Notes: generated by a model not told the origin, from the sequence alone. DNA of 64,000 nucleotides from Streptomyces sp. 378 (GCF_030124145.1 NZ_JASKMS010000006.1:186001-250000); one strand, 5' to 3'. Positions 25,908 to 35,102 are shown, counted from the first letter of the stretch. Numbers and translations: made by a program.

Positions 25908-27458
25908 ATGGCGGGACCCGTCCTGGAAATGCGCTCGATCGTCAAGACCTTTCCCGGCGTCAAAGCGCTGTCGGACGTCACGCTGACCGTCCGGCAGGGC
26001 GAGGTCCACGCCATCTGCGGGGAGAACGGCGCCGGCAAGTCGACCCTCATGAAGGTCCTCTCCGGCGTCCACCCGCACGGCACGTACGAGGGCGACATCC
26101 TCTTCGAGGGTGAGGTCTGCCAGTTCAAGGACATCCGGGCCAGCGAAGAGCGCGGCATCGTGATCATCCACCAGGAACTGGCGCTGGTGCCCTACCTCTC
26201 CCTCGCGGAGAACATCTTCCTCGGCAACGAGCACGCCACCCGGGGGATCATCAACTGGACCGAGACGCTGCGGCACGCCACCGAGCTGCTGCGCCGGGTG
26301 GGTCTCGCGGACCACCCCGACACCCGCGTCGCCGACATCGGCGTGGGCAAGCAGCAGCTCGTGGAGATCGCGAAGGCGCTGTCGAAGAAGGTGAAGCTGC
26401 TCATCCTGGATGAGCCGACCGCCGCCCTGAACGACGAGGACAGCGGCAAACTCCTGGACCTGATCCTGGAGCTGAAGAAGCAGGGCATCACCTCGATCAT
26501 CATCTCCCACAAGCTCAACGAGATCCGCAGGGTCGCCGACTCGGTGACGATCCTCCGTGACGGCCAGACCATCGAGACCCTCGATGTGAAGGCCCCGGAG
26601 ACCACCGAGGACCGGATCATCAGCGGCATGGTCGGTCGCGACCTGGAGAACCGCTTCCCCGAGCGGTCGCCGCACGAGCCCGAGGAGGGCGCGGCACCCG
26701 CCCTGGAGATCCGGGGCTGGACCGTGCACCACCCGATCGACCAGCAGCGCAAGGTGTGCGACGACGTGTCGATCCACGTGCGGCGCGGGGAGATCGTCGG
26801 GATCGCCGGTCTGATGGGCGCCGGCCGCACCGAACTGGCGATGAGCGTCTTCGGGCGGACCTACGGCCGGTACGCGGGGGGCACCGTCCTCAAGGACGGC
26901 AAGGAGATCCGTACGAAGTCCGTCCCCGAGGCGGTCAAGCACGGCATCGCGTACGTCACCGAGGACCGCAAGCACTACGGCCTCAACCTCATCGACACCA
27001 TCAACCGGAACATCTCGCTGAGCGCCCTGGGCAAGGTCGCCAAGCGCGGTGTGGTCGACGAGCACGAGGAGCGGCAGGTCGCCGAGGGCTTCCGCAAGTC
27101 CATGAACATCAAGGCGCCGACCGTCTTCGAGCCGGTGGGCAAGCTGTCCGGCGGCAACCAGCAGAAGGTCGTCCTCAGCAAGTGGATCTTCTCGGGTCCG
27201 GAGGTGCTGATCCTGGACGAGCCGACGCGCGGCATCGACGTCGGTGCCAAGTACGAGATCTACACGGTCATCGACCAGCTGGCCGCCCAGGGCAAGGCGG
27301 TCGTCTTCATCTCCTCCGAGCTGCCCGAGCTGCTCGGCATGTGCGACCGCATCTACACGATGGCCGCGGGGCGGCTGACGGGTGAGTTCTCGCGGGCCGA
27401 GGCCTCCCAGGAATCGCTGATGCGTCAGATGACGAAGGACAAAGAGGTAACCCGATGA
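25908..27458 (+). CDS. mmsA: Multiple-monosaccharide ABC transporter, ATPase
   Basis: A 516-residue protein with two fused ABC domains, as in RbsA/XylG/MmsA importers. The first has Walker A GENGAGKS (38-45), a degenerate signature (VGKQQLVEI) and Walker [12 protein letters not shown]. The second lacks a clear Walker A lysine ([10 protein letters not shown]), has a perfect signature LSGGNQQKV and Walker [13 protein letters not shown]. This asymmetry is usual for the family. The ATG at 25908 follows GGAAGG; an in-frame TTG at 25893 is less likely. It couples ATP hydrolysis to import of the sugar bound by the upstream lipoprotein. Its TGA overlaps the permease ATG. Confidence 0.95.
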   Translation: MAGPVLEMRSIVKTFPGVKALSDVTLTVRQGEVHAICGENGAGKSTLMKVLSGVHPHGTYEGDILFEGEVCQFKDIRASEERGIVIIHQELALVPYLSLAENIFLGNEHATRGIINWTETLRHATELLRRVGLADHPDTRVADIGVGKQQLVEIAKALSKKVKLLILDEPTAALNDEDSGKLLDLILELKKQGITSIIISHKLNEIRRVADSVTILRDGQTIETLDVKAPETTEDRIISGMVGRDLENRFPERSPHEPEEGAAPALEIRGWTVHHPIDQQRKVCDDVSIHVRRGEIVGIAGLMGAGRTELAMSVFGRTYGRYAGGTVLKDGKEIRTKSVPEAVKHGIAYVTEDRKHYGLNLIDTINRNISLSALGKVAKRGVVDEHEERQVAEGFRKSMNIKAPTVFEPVGKLSGGNQQKVVLSKWIFSGPEVLILDEPTRGIDVGAKYEIYTVIDQLAAQGKAVVFISSELPELLGMCDRIYTMAAGRLTGEFSRAEASQESLMRQMTKDKEVTR

Positions 27459-28699
27459 GCACGGACGTGACCGCCAAGAGCCCGGCCCCCGCGCCGCCGG
27501 GCAAGAGCGGAGGGGCCGAGGGCGGCGGCCTGCTGCAGCTGGTGATGGACGGCATGCGCCGCAACATGCGGCAGTACGGCATGCTGATCGCCCTGGGCCT
27601 GATCGTGGTCCTGTTCGCCGTCTGGACCGACGGCGACCTGCTGCTGCCACGCAACGTCTCCAACCTGGTGCTGCAGAACAGCTACATCCTCATCCTCGCG
27701 ATGGGCATGATGCTGGTGATCATCGCCGGGCACATCGACCTGTCGGTCGGATCACTGACGGCGTTCATCGGATCGATGGCCGCCGTGTTCATGGTCAGGA
27801 ACGATCTGCCCTGGCCGGTCGCGGTGATCCTGTGTCTGGCGGTGGGCGCGCTCGCGGGCGCCATCCAAGGATTCTTCATCGCCTACGGCGGCATACCATC
27901 GTTCATCGTGACCCTCGCGGGCATGCTGATCTGGCGCGGACTGACGGAGATCTTCCTGGAGGGCCAGACGCTCGGCCCGTTCCCGCGGGGCCTGCAGAAG
28001 ATGGCCAACGGCTTCCTGCCCGAAGTGGGCCCGGAGACGAACTATCACAACCTCACCCTGCTTCTGGGCTTCGCGCTGATCGCCCTCGTGATCTTCCAGG
28101 AGGTCCGTGACCGCAAGCGGCAGCAGGAGTTCGACCTGGAGGTCCCGCCCGCCAAGCTGTTCCTGCTGAAGCTGGTCGCGATCGGCGCCGCCATCCTCAC
28201 GCTGACGATGCTGCTGGCCAGCTACAAGGGCACCCCGATCGTGCTGCTCGTGCTGGGCGTGCTGCTCGTCGGCTTCGGCTACGTCATGCGCAACGCGATC
28301 ATCGGCCGCCACATCTACGCCATCGGCGGCAACCTCCCGGCGGCCAAGCTGTCGGGCGTGAAGGACAAGAAGGTCACCTTCCTGGTCTTCCTGAACATGG
28401 GCATGCTCGCGGCCCTGGCGGGTCTGGTCTTCGCCGCCCGCTTCAACGCGGCCTCGCCCAAGGCCGGCCTCAACTTCGAGCTTGAGGCGATCGCGGCAGC
28501 GTTCATCGGCGGTGCGTCGATGAGCGGCGGTGTCGGCACCGTGCTCGGCGCGATCATCGGCGGCCTGGTCCTGGGCGTGCTGAACAACGGTATGAACCTC
28601 GTCGGCATCGGCACCGACTGGCAGCAGGTCATCAAGGGCCTGGTGCTGCTGGCGGCGGTCGGGTTCGACGTGTGGAACAAGCGCAAGGTCGGTTCGTAA
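27455..28699 (+). CDS. mmsB: Multiple-monosaccharide ABC transporter, permease
   Basis: A 414-residue inner-membrane permease of the BPD_transp_2 family with about ten hydrophobic helices. A cytoplasmic, Ala/Pro-rich N-terminus precedes the first helix at about residue 45. Family landmarks are [23 protein letters not shown] and [19 protein letters not shown], conserved in sugar permeases of this class. It overlaps the ATPase gene by 4 bp. A strong terminator follows the stop by 9 bp. Confidence 0.94.
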   Translation: MSTDVTAKSPAPAPPGKSGGAEGGGLLQLVMDGMRRNMRQYGMLIALGLIVVLFAVWTDGDLLLPRNVSNLVLQNSYILILAMGMMLVIIAGHIDLSVGSLTAFIGSMAAVFMVRNDLPWPVAVILCLAVGALAGAIQGFFIAYGGIPSFIVTLAGMLIWRGLTEIFLEGQTLGPFPRGLQKMANGFLPEVGPETNYHNLTLLLGFALIALVIFQEVRDRKRQQEFDLEVPPAKLFLLKLVAIGAAILTLTMLLASYKGTPIVLLVLGVLLVGFGYVMRNAIIGRHIYAIGGNLPAAKLSGVKDKKVTFLVFLNMGMLAALAGLVFAARFNAASPKAGLNFELEAIAAAFIGGASMSGGVGTVLGAIIGGLVLGVLNNGMNLVGIGTDWQQVIKGLVLLAAVGFDVWNKRKVGS

Positions 28700-28708
28700 G
28701 TCAGAGCG

Positions 28709-28732
28709 GGGCCCCGCCGCCAGGCGGGGCCC
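28709..28732 (+). terminator. Terminator after the sugar transporter
   Basis: GGGCCCCGCC (28709-28718) pairs perfectly with GGCGGGGCCC (28723-28732) across GCCA, then TCTCCTTA. The co-directional epimerase gene 22 bp later may depend on readthrough or on its own promoter. Confidence 0.8.
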
Positions 28733-28753
28733 TCTCCTTATCGGGAGCCGCAC

Positions 28754-29902
28754 ATGGAACTGAACAGACGCACGGTCATCGCGGGAGCAGCGGCGGCGGG
28801 CATAGCCGCCACCACGCTCGGCGGCACGGCGCACGCCACGGGAGGCAGGAAGCCGGTGAAGAGGCTCTTCGGCAAGCTGGCCGACGGCACCAAGGTCCAC
28901 AGCTGGTCGCTGGAGAACGGCGGCACCCGCCTGAAGGTCCTGTCCTGGGGCGGTGTCGTCCAGTCCCTGGAGATCCCCGACCGTCGCGGCCGGTACGCCA
29001 ACGTCTCCGCGGGCTTCGACAACCTCGAGGACTACGTCGCGAAGACCCCGTACTTCGGCGCGCTCATCGGCCGGTACGGCAACCGCATCGGCCAGGGCAA
29101 GTTCACCCTCGACGGCAAGAACTACCAGCTGTCCGTGAACGACGGCGAGCAGAGCCTGCACGGCGGCGCCCAGGGCTTCGACAAGCGCGTGTGGGACGTC
29201 GAGCCGTTCACCAAGGGCTCCGACGTCGGTCTGCACCTGTACTACACGAGCGTCGACGGCGAGATGGGCTACCCGGGCACGCTCAAGACGAAGGTGACGT
29301 ACACGCTGACCCGGCAGGGCGCCTGGCGCATCGACTACGAGGCGACCACGGACAAGGCCACCGTCGTCAACCTCACCAGCCACGTCTACTTCAACCTCGC
29401 CGGTGAGGGCAGCGGCACGATCGAGGACCACGAGCTCCAGATCGCCGCCTCCCGCTACACGCCCACCGACGCGGGCCTGATCCCCACGGGCGAGCTGGCC
29501 AAGGTCGCGGGCACGCCGTTCGACTTCACCCGGGCCAAGCCGATCGGCCGGGACATCCGCGTCTCGCACCCGCAGCTGGTGACCGCCAAGGGCTTCGACC
29601 ACAACTGGGTCCTCGACAAGGGCATCACCGCCCGGCCCGAGCACGTCGCGACTCTGCGCGACCCGGCCTCCGGCCGCAGTATGAAGATCGCCACGAACGA
29701 GCCGGGCCTGCAGTTCTACTCCGGCAACTTCCTCGACGGCACGCTGACCGGCCCGTCCGGCCGCACCTACCGACAGGGCGACGCCCTGTGCCTGGAGACG
29801 CAGCACTTCCCGGACTCGCCGAACAAGCCGAAGTTCCCGTCGACGGTGCTGCGACCGGGGCAGACCTACCGGACGACCACGATCCACACGTTCGGCTGCT
29901 GA
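28754..29902 (+). CDS. Exported aldose 1-epimerase
   Basis: A 382-residue mutarotase with a twin-arginine signal (NRRTVIAGAAAAGIAATTL, cleavage near AHA). The body aligns with the cytoplasmic GalM at 9941: GALIGRYGNRIGQGKF, SLHGGAQGFDKRVWD, VVNLTSHVYFNLAGEG (catalytic His in TSH), and LETQHFPDSPNKPKFP. It would interconvert sugar anomers outside the membrane, preparing the form taken up by the ChvE-type importer encoded just upstream. The gene lies 54 bp after the permease stop, past a terminator. Confidence 0.9.
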   Translation: MELNRRTVIAGAAAAGIAATTLGGTAHATGGRKPVKRLFGKLADGTKVHSWSLENGGTRLKVLSWGGVVQSLEIPDRRGRYANVSAGFDNLEDYVAKTPYFGALIGRYGNRIGQGKFTLDGKNYQLSVNDGEQSLHGGAQGFDKRVWDVEPFTKGSDVGLHLYYTSVDGEMGYPGTLKTKVTYTLTRQGAWRIDYEATTDKATVVNLTSHVYFNLAGEGSGTIEDHELQIAASRYTPTDAGLIPTGELAKVAGTPFDFTRAKPIGRDIRVSHPQLVTAKGFDHNWVLDKGITARPEHVATLRDPASGRSMKIATNEPGLQFYSGNFLDGTLTGPSGRTYRQGDALCLETQHFPDSPNKPKFPSTVLRPGQTYRTTTIHTFGC

Positions 29903-30004
29903 GGCCGCCGGCAGGCCTCACGAAACCGAGGCCACTGACGCCCCTTCACAGGAAGGGCACACGTTCCGACCGTTTTCCCGACGCTTGAACGGTGCCACCG
30001 TGGT

Positions 30005-30096
30005 CTCCGTATGAATGGGCGGCCCGCGCTCCCCCGCGCGGGCCGCCCTTGAACGTCGGGCCCGTCCGTCCCCAACGGGCCCGCCCCATACGGAGG
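30005..30096 (+). promoter_or_regulatory. Structured leader that can hide the ribosome site (candidate cis-acting RNA)
   Basis: Three perfect helices define a three-way junction ahead of the aminotransferase gene. P1 pairs CTCCGTATG (30005-30013) with CATACGGAG (30087-30095), which includes most of the GGAGG ribosome site at 30092-30096. P2 pairs GGGCGGCCCGCG (30017-30028) with CGCGGGCCGCCC (30037-30048). P3 pairs CGGGCCCGT (30057-30065) with ACGGGCCCG (30075-30083). A 13-codon upstream frame (MNGRPALPRAGRP, 30011-30052) starts inside P1 and spans P2. The fold would block translation unless P1 opens. No known riboswitch class is recognised. Confidence 0.6.
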
Positions 30097-30100
30097 TTCC

Positions 30101-31933
30101 ATGGCCGACAACGTCACGTCGCTGTTCCGCAGTACCGCGGCACACAGCCCGTCGATGGCGGCTCTGACCCGTGAGGGCGGCGAGGGTGCCGGCCCCGTGG
30201 ACTTCTGTATCCCCTGCAACCCGTACTTCCCGACCCCGGCCATGTTCGAGGACATGGCGGGCCGGCTGCGCGACATCATCACGTACTACCCGAGCAGCGC
30301 CGACACGATCACCGCCGAGCTGTGCAGCCTGCTCCAGCTGCCCCCGCAGTGCGTGGCCATGGGCAACGGCTCGACCGAGCTCATCACCTGGATCGACCAC
30401 CTGCTGGTGCGCGAGTCCCTCGCCGTCCCCGTCCCCACCTTCGGCCGCTGGACCGACCAGCCCATGGAGACCGGCAAGCGGGTCGACATGTTCCCGCTCC
30501 AGGAGTCCAGCGGCTTCGCCCTCGACCTCGCGCAGTACGCCGAGTTCATCCGGGCCCGCGGCACCCGCGTCGCGGTGATCTGCAACCCGAACAACCCCGA
30601 CGGGGGCTTCCTCCACAAGCATGCCGTCGTGCAGTTCATGGACGCCATGGCCGACCTCGACCTGATCGTCGTCGACGAGTCGTTCCTGGAGTTCGCGGAC
30701 GCCGAGGCCGAGCCGTCCGTCGTCCAGGAGGCGATGCTGCGGCCCAACGTGGTCGTGCTGCGCAGCCTCGGCAAGAACTTCGGCCTGCACGGCATCCGCT
30801 TCGGCTACCTCGTCGCCAACCCGGCGCTGGCGGGCCGGGTCCGCTCGATGCTCCCGAAGTGGAACCTCAACTCCTTCGCCGAGCACGTGGTCTTCATGCT
30901 GAAGGAGCACGGCGCCGAGTACGCGCAGAGCCTGCAGCAGGTGCGCCGCGACCGGCTCGACATGTCCGGCCAGCTCTCCTCCCTGCCCGGGCTGACGGTC
31001 TACCCGTCGCAGGGCAACTTCCTCTTCGTGCGCCTCCCCGTGGGCGCCGAGGGCACCGTCGTCCGGGACCGCATGCTCACCGAGCACCGCATCCTGGTCC
31101 GCGAGTGCGGCAACAAGATCGGTTCGTCCAGTCGCTTCCTGCGTCTCGTGGTGCGCCCCCAGGTGGACGTGCGTCGCCTGGTGTCCGGCCTGGAACAGGT
31201 GCTCTACGGGACGTCCAGGAGGGGAGCCGCCGTACCCGAGCCGGGCAACGGGACCAGCTACAGCTCGGGTACGGCGGCCGTGGACCGTCTGGTGAGCGAG
31301 ACGAACGGGTCGGGCATGCGGGGGCTCGCGGCGCAGGCGATGGGGATGGCCGCGGTTCCGGCCGCCGCCGGGGGGCCGGGACTCGCCGCGGCTCCGGCTG
31401 CCGCGAGCGCCGGGGCGGGCGGCCCGGGGTTCTCCCCCGCGCCAGTGCCCGCGCCCGCGGCCGCGAGTACCGGTGTGGGCGGGGGGCCGGGGCTCGCCCC
31501 GGCCACCGCCCCCGCTCCGACCACCGGCATCGGCATGCCGCTCCCCGCCGCCGCGTCCGCCGTACCGGCGGGCACGACCGGTGGGATGCCGATGCCGGCT
31601 GCGGCGCCGATGCCCCAGCCGCAGATACCGCAGCCCCAGCCCCAGATGCCGCAGCCGGCTCCCCAGCCGATGGCCGCCCCGGCACCGCTCCTGGCGCCCG
31701 CCGCCCAAGCCCCGGCGCCGGTCCCTGCTCCGGCGCCGGTCCCTGCCGCCGTGCCCGCGCCGACGCCGATGGCCGCCCCGTTCACCGGGCCCACGCCGCC
31801 CGGTGTCCCGGCCCGTGGCGGCCTGACGGCGGCGCAGGTGCGGGGGACGAACGGGCTGACGCCGGCGCCCGCCACGGGGTGGCCCGCCGCGCAGAGCTGG
31901 CCCAACGCGGCGGGGATGGGTCAGGCCGGGTAA
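30101..31933 (+). CDS. PLP aminotransferase (HisC/CobC-like) with long Pro/Ala/Gly tail
   Basis: A 610-residue protein. Residues 1-370 form a fold-type I aminotransferase: CNPNNPDGG (162-168), VDESFLEF with Asp192, the PLP lysine in SLGKNFGLHG (Lys225), and a substrate Arg in SSRFLRLVVR. It resembles histidinol-phosphate aminotransferase and threonine-phosphate decarboxylase. Residues from about 380 are a low-complexity Ala/Pro/Gly/Met/Gln tail (PQPQIPQPQPQMPQPAPQP), unusual for a cytosolic enzyme of this class. No signal peptide is seen. The true substrate is unknown; a dedicated HisC should lie in the his operon elsewhere. Translation may be controlled by the structured leader upstream. Confidence 0.85.
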   Translation: MADNVTSLFRSTAAHSPSMAALTREGGEGAGPVDFCIPCNPYFPTPAMFEDMAGRLRDIITYYPSSADTITAELCSLLQLPPQCVAMGNGSTELITWIDHLLVRESLAVPVPTFGRWTDQPMETGKRVDMFPLQESSGFALDLAQYAEFIRARGTRVAVICNPNNPDGGFLHKHAVVQFMDAMADLDLIVVDESFLEFADAEAEPSVVQEAMLRPNVVVLRSLGKNFGLHGIRFGYLVANPALAGRVRSMLPKWNLNSFAEHVVFMLKEHGAEYAQSLQQVRRDRLDMSGQLSSLPGLTVYPSQGNFLFVRLPVGAEGTVVRDRMLTEHRILVRECGNKIGSSSRFLRLVVRPQVDVRRLVSGLEQVLYGTSRRGAAVPEPGNGTSYSSGTAAVDRLVSETNGSGMRGLAAQAMGMAAVPAAAGGPGLAAAPAAASAGAGGPGFSPAPVPAPAAASTGVGGGPGLAPATAPAPTTGIGMPLPAAASAVPAGTTGGMPMPAAAPMPQPQIPQPQPQMPQPAPQPMAAPAPLLAPAAQAPAPVPAPAPVPAAVPAPTPMAAPFTGPTPPGVPARGGLTAAQVRGTNGLTPAPATGWPAAQSWPNAAGMGQAG

Positions 31934-31965
31934 CGCCTCAGCGCCGTAGGTGGTTTCCGCGACCG

Positions 31966-32018
31966 GGCGAGTGCGGGTCCGTCGGGGTTGTTCGCGCAGT
32001 TCCCCGCGCCCCCCAGGG
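31966..32018. repeat. Dispersed intergenic repeat, copy 2 (short form)
   Basis: Contains GGGGTTGTTCGCGCAGTTCC and CCGCGCCCC. It is the short form of the element at 8190-8269, lacking the CACGCGGCGGAGCCGCA centre. It ends 2 bp downstream of the minus-strand GH43 stop codon. Confidence 0.6.
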
Positions 32019-32020
32019 AC

Positions 32021-33457
32021 TCACACCGCCGTCAGTTTCCACTGCTGGCAGGCGTTGTTCAGCCAGGACCACTGGCGTACATCGGCGCTGTCCGCCGTCG
32101 AGCAATCGGCGACGTCCGCCACCTTCCCCGTGGCCTTGTTGACGATGCGGACGAAGCCACCGTCCGTGGCCACGAACTGGTACCGCTGGCAGGTGTTGTT
32201 CAGCCAGGACCACTGGCGCAGGTCGGCGCCGTCGGCGGCCGAGCAGTCGGCGGTGTCCAGCACCTTGCCGGTGGCGACGTTCACCAGACGGTGGGTGTCG
32301 TCGCCGAGGTCCTCCAGGCGCCAGCGCTGGTTGGCGTTGCCGTTGCAGGAGTACTGCCGGACATCGGCCCCGTCCGCCCCCGAGCCGCCTGCCACATCCA
32401 GGCACTTGCCGCTGTTGCGGTTGGTGACGGTGTAGGTCGTCGACGCGGTCGCCGGCTCACCCGACGGGCCGGTCATGCTCGCCCCCAGCCGGACGGGCGT
32501 ACCGAGGTTCGGCGTGCCGTCGGAGTTCCACGTGAACTTCTGCGCCCGGGTCGTACGGCCGTTGTCGCAGCCATCGGAGGCGGAGTCGTTGGCGTGGTAG
32601 ACGATCCAGTTCTCACGGCCGTCGGGTGAGGTGAAGAAGCCGTTGTGGCCGGGTCCGTACACCCCGTTGGCGTCACTGCGCTGGAAGACGGGCGTGGATT
32701 TCTTGGTCCAGGAGGAGGCGGACAGCGGGTTGGAGCCGGTCAGCTCCAGTTGGCCGAGTTTGTAGTCGGGCGTCCAGCAGCCACTGGCCGAGTAGATGAG
32801 GAAGGTGCGGCCGTTTCGCTGCAATACCTCCGCTCCCTCGTTGACCGTCCCGCCCTGCCGTTCCCAGGCGTGCGTCGGTGTCGAGATCGTCGAGTAGGAG
32901 CCGCTGACGGTGTAGGGGTTGGACATCGGGGCGATGACAAGGTTCTGTGTGCCGCCGGTGATCGCGCTGCCCAGCATGTACAGCCGGCCGCCCACGTTCA
33001 GCACGCTCGGGTCGAGCATCCAGGCGTTGCTGAGCTGCCCCTTGTAGGTGTACGGCCCCATGGGGTCGGAGCCGGCGCTCTCCAGCACATGGCTGCGCTG
33101 CGTCGGGTTGTAGTCGGACACGTTCTGCCCGGCGACGTAGTACAGGTACCAGCGGCCGTTCAGGAAGTGCAGCTCCGGCGCCCAGATGTTGCAGCAGCGG
33201 GAGGCGGCGTCGCCCTTCCACACCTGGACGCTGGGCGCGGTCGAGAGCCCGGCGAGGGTGGTGGACTTGCGGATGGTGATGACGTCGGTCCAACTCGTCG
33301 TCACCAGGTAGTAGTTGCCGTCGTGGTACGAGATCCAGGGGTCGGCGCCCTTGACGGACTTGACCGGGTTGGCGAAGGAGGCGGCGCTCGCGGAGGGCTG
33401 GCCGAGGCTCAGCGCGAGCAGCAGGGCCGCCAGCAGGGTCAGTAGGCGACGGGCCAT
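32021..33457 (-). CDS. Secreted GH43 arabinanase/arabinofuranosidase with ricin-type lectin domain
   Basis: A 478-residue secreted enzyme. The Sec signal ends near SASA (residue 25). The five-bladed GH43 domain (about 30-325) shows the three acidic residues Asp39 (KGADPWISYHDG), an Asp in MLDPSVL and a Glu in NEGAEVL. The C-terminal CBM13/RICIN domain (about 340-478) has three repeats, each with a GKxLD-like start and a QRW, QRY or QQW core. It probably trims arabinan side chains while bound to polysaccharide. Its ATG lies inside the end of the upstream GH43 gene (19-bp overlap), so both form one operon under the TTCGAA promoter. Confidence 0.9.
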   Translation of the reverse strand: MARRLLTLLAALLLALSLGQPSASAASFANPVKSVKGADPWISYHDGNYYLVTTSWTDVITIRKSTTLAGLSTAPSVQVWKGDAASRCCNIWAPELHFLNGRWYLYYVAGQNVSDYNPTQRSHVLESAGSDPMGPYTYKGQLSNAWMLDPSVLNVGGRLYMLGSAITGGTQNLVIAPMSNPYTVSGSYSTISTPTHAWERQGGTVNEGAEVLQRNGRTFLIYSASGCWTPDYKLGQLELTGSNPLSASSWTKKSTPVFQRSDANGVYGPGHNGFFTSPDGRENWIVYHANDSASDGCDNGRTTRAQKFTWNSDGTPNLGTPVRLGASMTGPSGEPATASTTYTVTNRNSGKCLDVAGGSGADGADVRQYSCNGNANQRWRLEDLGDDTHRLVNVATGKVLDTADCSAADGADLRQWSWLNNTCQRYQFVATDGGFVRIVNKATGKVADVADCSTADSADVRQWSWLNNACQQWKLTAV

Positions 33458-34431
33458 CCGCTACTCCAGTTCAAGAGGTTGATGCCGAGCTTGGGCGTGC
33501 CGTTGGCGTTGCCGTCGTAGTAGTGGTAGACGATCAGGTCGCCGTCGGCGTCCTTCAGGATCGACTGGCCGCCGGGGCCGATGACGCTGCCGTGCGACTC
33601 CAGGACGGGCGTGCCGCCGTTGTTCATCAGGTCGACGCCGTTCTTGTCGCGGTACGGCCCGGTGATGCTGGAAGCGCGGCCGACCTTGACCTTGTACGTC
33701 GAGCTGGTCCCGGCGCAGCAGGTGTCGTACGAGGCGAAGAGGTAGTAGTAGCCGCCCCGCTTCACGATGAAGGGCGCTTCCACAGCCTTGGTCCCGGTGG
33801 GGCGGGAGGCGAGCGAGTGGCGGGTGGTGTTGGAGGAGAGCTGCTTCCCTGTGGACGGGTTGATCTGGATCATCTTGATCCCGGTCCACCAACTGCCGAA
33901 CGACAGCCACCACTTGCCGTCGTCGTTCACGAAGAGGTTCGGGTCGATGGCGTTGAAGTCGCTGGAGGAGTTCGACGTGTAGACGGTGCCCTGGTCGGTC
34001 CAGCTGCCCGGCTGACCGGTGCTGGAGGTGGCGAGGCCGATGGCGGAGGTGTTCGAACCGAACTTGGAGACGGAGTAGTACATCAGGTACCTGCCGCCGT
34101 GGTACGAGATGTCCGGAGCCCAGGCCTCCGGCACGGAGGAGTAGTTCCGCCACCAGCCCGGCCTGTTGCCGAAGGCGTCGGCACTGTTCCTGAACGCGGT
34201 GCGGTCGCTGGACGCCTTGCCGGAGATGCCTCCACCGGTGGCGTACAGCAGGTACTGCCCGGACGACGTGCGGATCATCGACGGGTCGTGGGTGACGACG
34301 TCGCCGGTGACCCGGCCGGGGTTGGGGTAGGCGGACGCCGTGCTCGGGAGGAGTGCCAGGAGGGCGGCGGCGGGGAGGGCGAACAGGGCGGTTCGCCTGC
34401 GGAGGGTGCGGGTGCGGGGACTGCGGCTCAT
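33439..34431 (-). CDS. Secreted GH43 endo-arabinanase
   Basis: A 330-residue enzyme predicted to cut alpha-1,5-L-arabinan outside the cell. A basic Sec signal (RTRTLRRRTALFALPAAALLALL, cut near ASA) precedes a single GH43 domain of the arabinanase type, with Asp49 in THDPSM, an Asp in AIDPNLF and a Glu in AVEAPFIV. WAPDISYHGGRYLMYYS is typical of bacterial endo-arabinanases. The ATG at 34431 has AAGGAG nine bases upstream; the ATG at 34440 is too close to that site. It is the first gene of a two-gene operon. Confidence 0.92.
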   Translation of the reverse strand: MSRSPRTRTLRRRTALFALPAAALLALLPSTASAYPNPGRVTGDVVTHDPSMIRTSSGQYLLYATGGGISGKASSDRTAFRNSADAFGNRPGWWRNYSSVPEAWAPDISYHGGRYLMYYSVSKFGSNTSAIGLATSSTGQPGSWTDQGTVYTSNSSSDFNAIDPNLFVNDDGKWWLSFGSWWTGIKMIQINPSTGKQLSSNTTRHSLASRPTGTKAVEAPFIVKRGGYYYLFASYDTCCAGTSSTYKVKVGRASSITGPYRDKNGVDLMNNGGTPVLESHGSVIGPGGQSILKDADGDLIVYHYYDGNANGTPKLGINLLNWSSGWPVAY

Positions 34432-34474
34432 GCGGGTCATCTCCTTGCGGTGGGGGTGAAGAGCCGTTCGGCTT

Positions 34475-34531
34475 TTCGAACAGCGATCGCAAGTTCGAAC
34501 GGACCGTAGAATCGAACGTCTTACGCGTCAA
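34475..34531 (-). promoter_or_regulatory. Arabinan promoter with TTCGAA boxes
   Basis: Minus strand: -35 TTGACG (34526-34531), 17-bp spacer, -10 TACGGT (34503-34508). Downstream lies an inverted repeat TTCGAAC (34475-34481) and GTTCGAA (34493-34499) with 11 bp between, and another TCGAAC half-site lies in the spacer. The promoter is nearly identical to that at 59039-59077, which drives an arabinose-type importer. The boxes overlap the start of transcription, which suits a repressor. Confidence 0.75.
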
Positions 34532-34573
34532 TGGTTCGCGCAGCAACAACTGCGCGGACCGTCGAAGTTCACC

Positions 34574-35032
34574 TCAGGATCCCGGCAGGAGTCCGACCTC
34601 GGCACGTACGGTCTTGCCGGGCGCCGGCTTCCGTTCCAGGACCTCCCACCGGTCGGCGAGCGCGGCGACGAGGACCAGTCCCCGGCCGTGTTCGTCGAGG
34701 GAGCCCGGCCGCGCCACGCCGCGCGGCCCCGGCGGACTCGGCGGCCCACTGTGCGTGTCGGTCACCTCGACACGGACGCTGCCGCCGACGACCGACAGCC
34801 GCAGCTCGAAGTCCCTGCCCGGCACGCGCCCGTGCGTCACGGCGTTGGCGGCCAGTTCGGCGACGATCAGGGCGACGGCGTCGGAGGCGTCCGAGCCGTG
34901 GGGGATGCCCCAGGTGTGCAGCCGGCCGACGGCCAGGTGCCGGGCGAGGCGAGCGCCGCGGGGAGTGGCACTCAGGCGCTGCGCGAACACACGTACGGTG
35001 ACGGTGGGTTGGGGAGTGGCAGGTGCTGTCAT
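34574..35032 (-). CDS. ATP-binding anti-sigma-type kinase (HATPase_c)
   Basis: A 152-residue protein of the RsbW/SpoIIAB-like HATPase_c_2 family common in streptomycetes. The N box is LIVAELAANAVTHG and the G boxes include VTDTHSGPP and DEHGRGLVLVAALADRWEV. No phosphate-acceptor or sensor domain is attached. Such small ATPases sit beside XRE-DUF5753/DUF397 pairs (whiJ-type loci), as here, where the XRE gene is divergent 130 bp away. It may bind or phosphorylate a partner in that switch. Confidence 0.88.
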   Translation of the reverse strand: MTAPATPQPTVTVRVFAQRLSATPRGARLARHLAVGRLHTWGIPHGSDASDAVALIVAELAANAVTHGRVPGRDFELRLSVVGGSVRVEVTDTHSGPPSPPGPRGVARPGSLDEHGRGLVLVAALADRWEVLERKPAPGKTVRAEVGLLPGS

Positions 35033-35075
35033 GCGGCCAATGTCCCGCGCCGGGACCCTCTGCGCGAGGTCAAAG

Positions 35076-35102
35076 CCGCGTACGCCGGTGCGGCGTACGC
35101 GG
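35076..35102. promoter_or_regulatory. 27-bp dyad between HATPase and XRE genes
   Basis: Arms CCGCGTACGCC (35076-35086) and GGCGTACGCGG (35092-35102) are perfect inverted repeats around GGTGC, about 60 bp before the XRE GTG. This is a likely operator for the XRE regulator acting on one or both divergent promoters. Confidence 0.6.
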
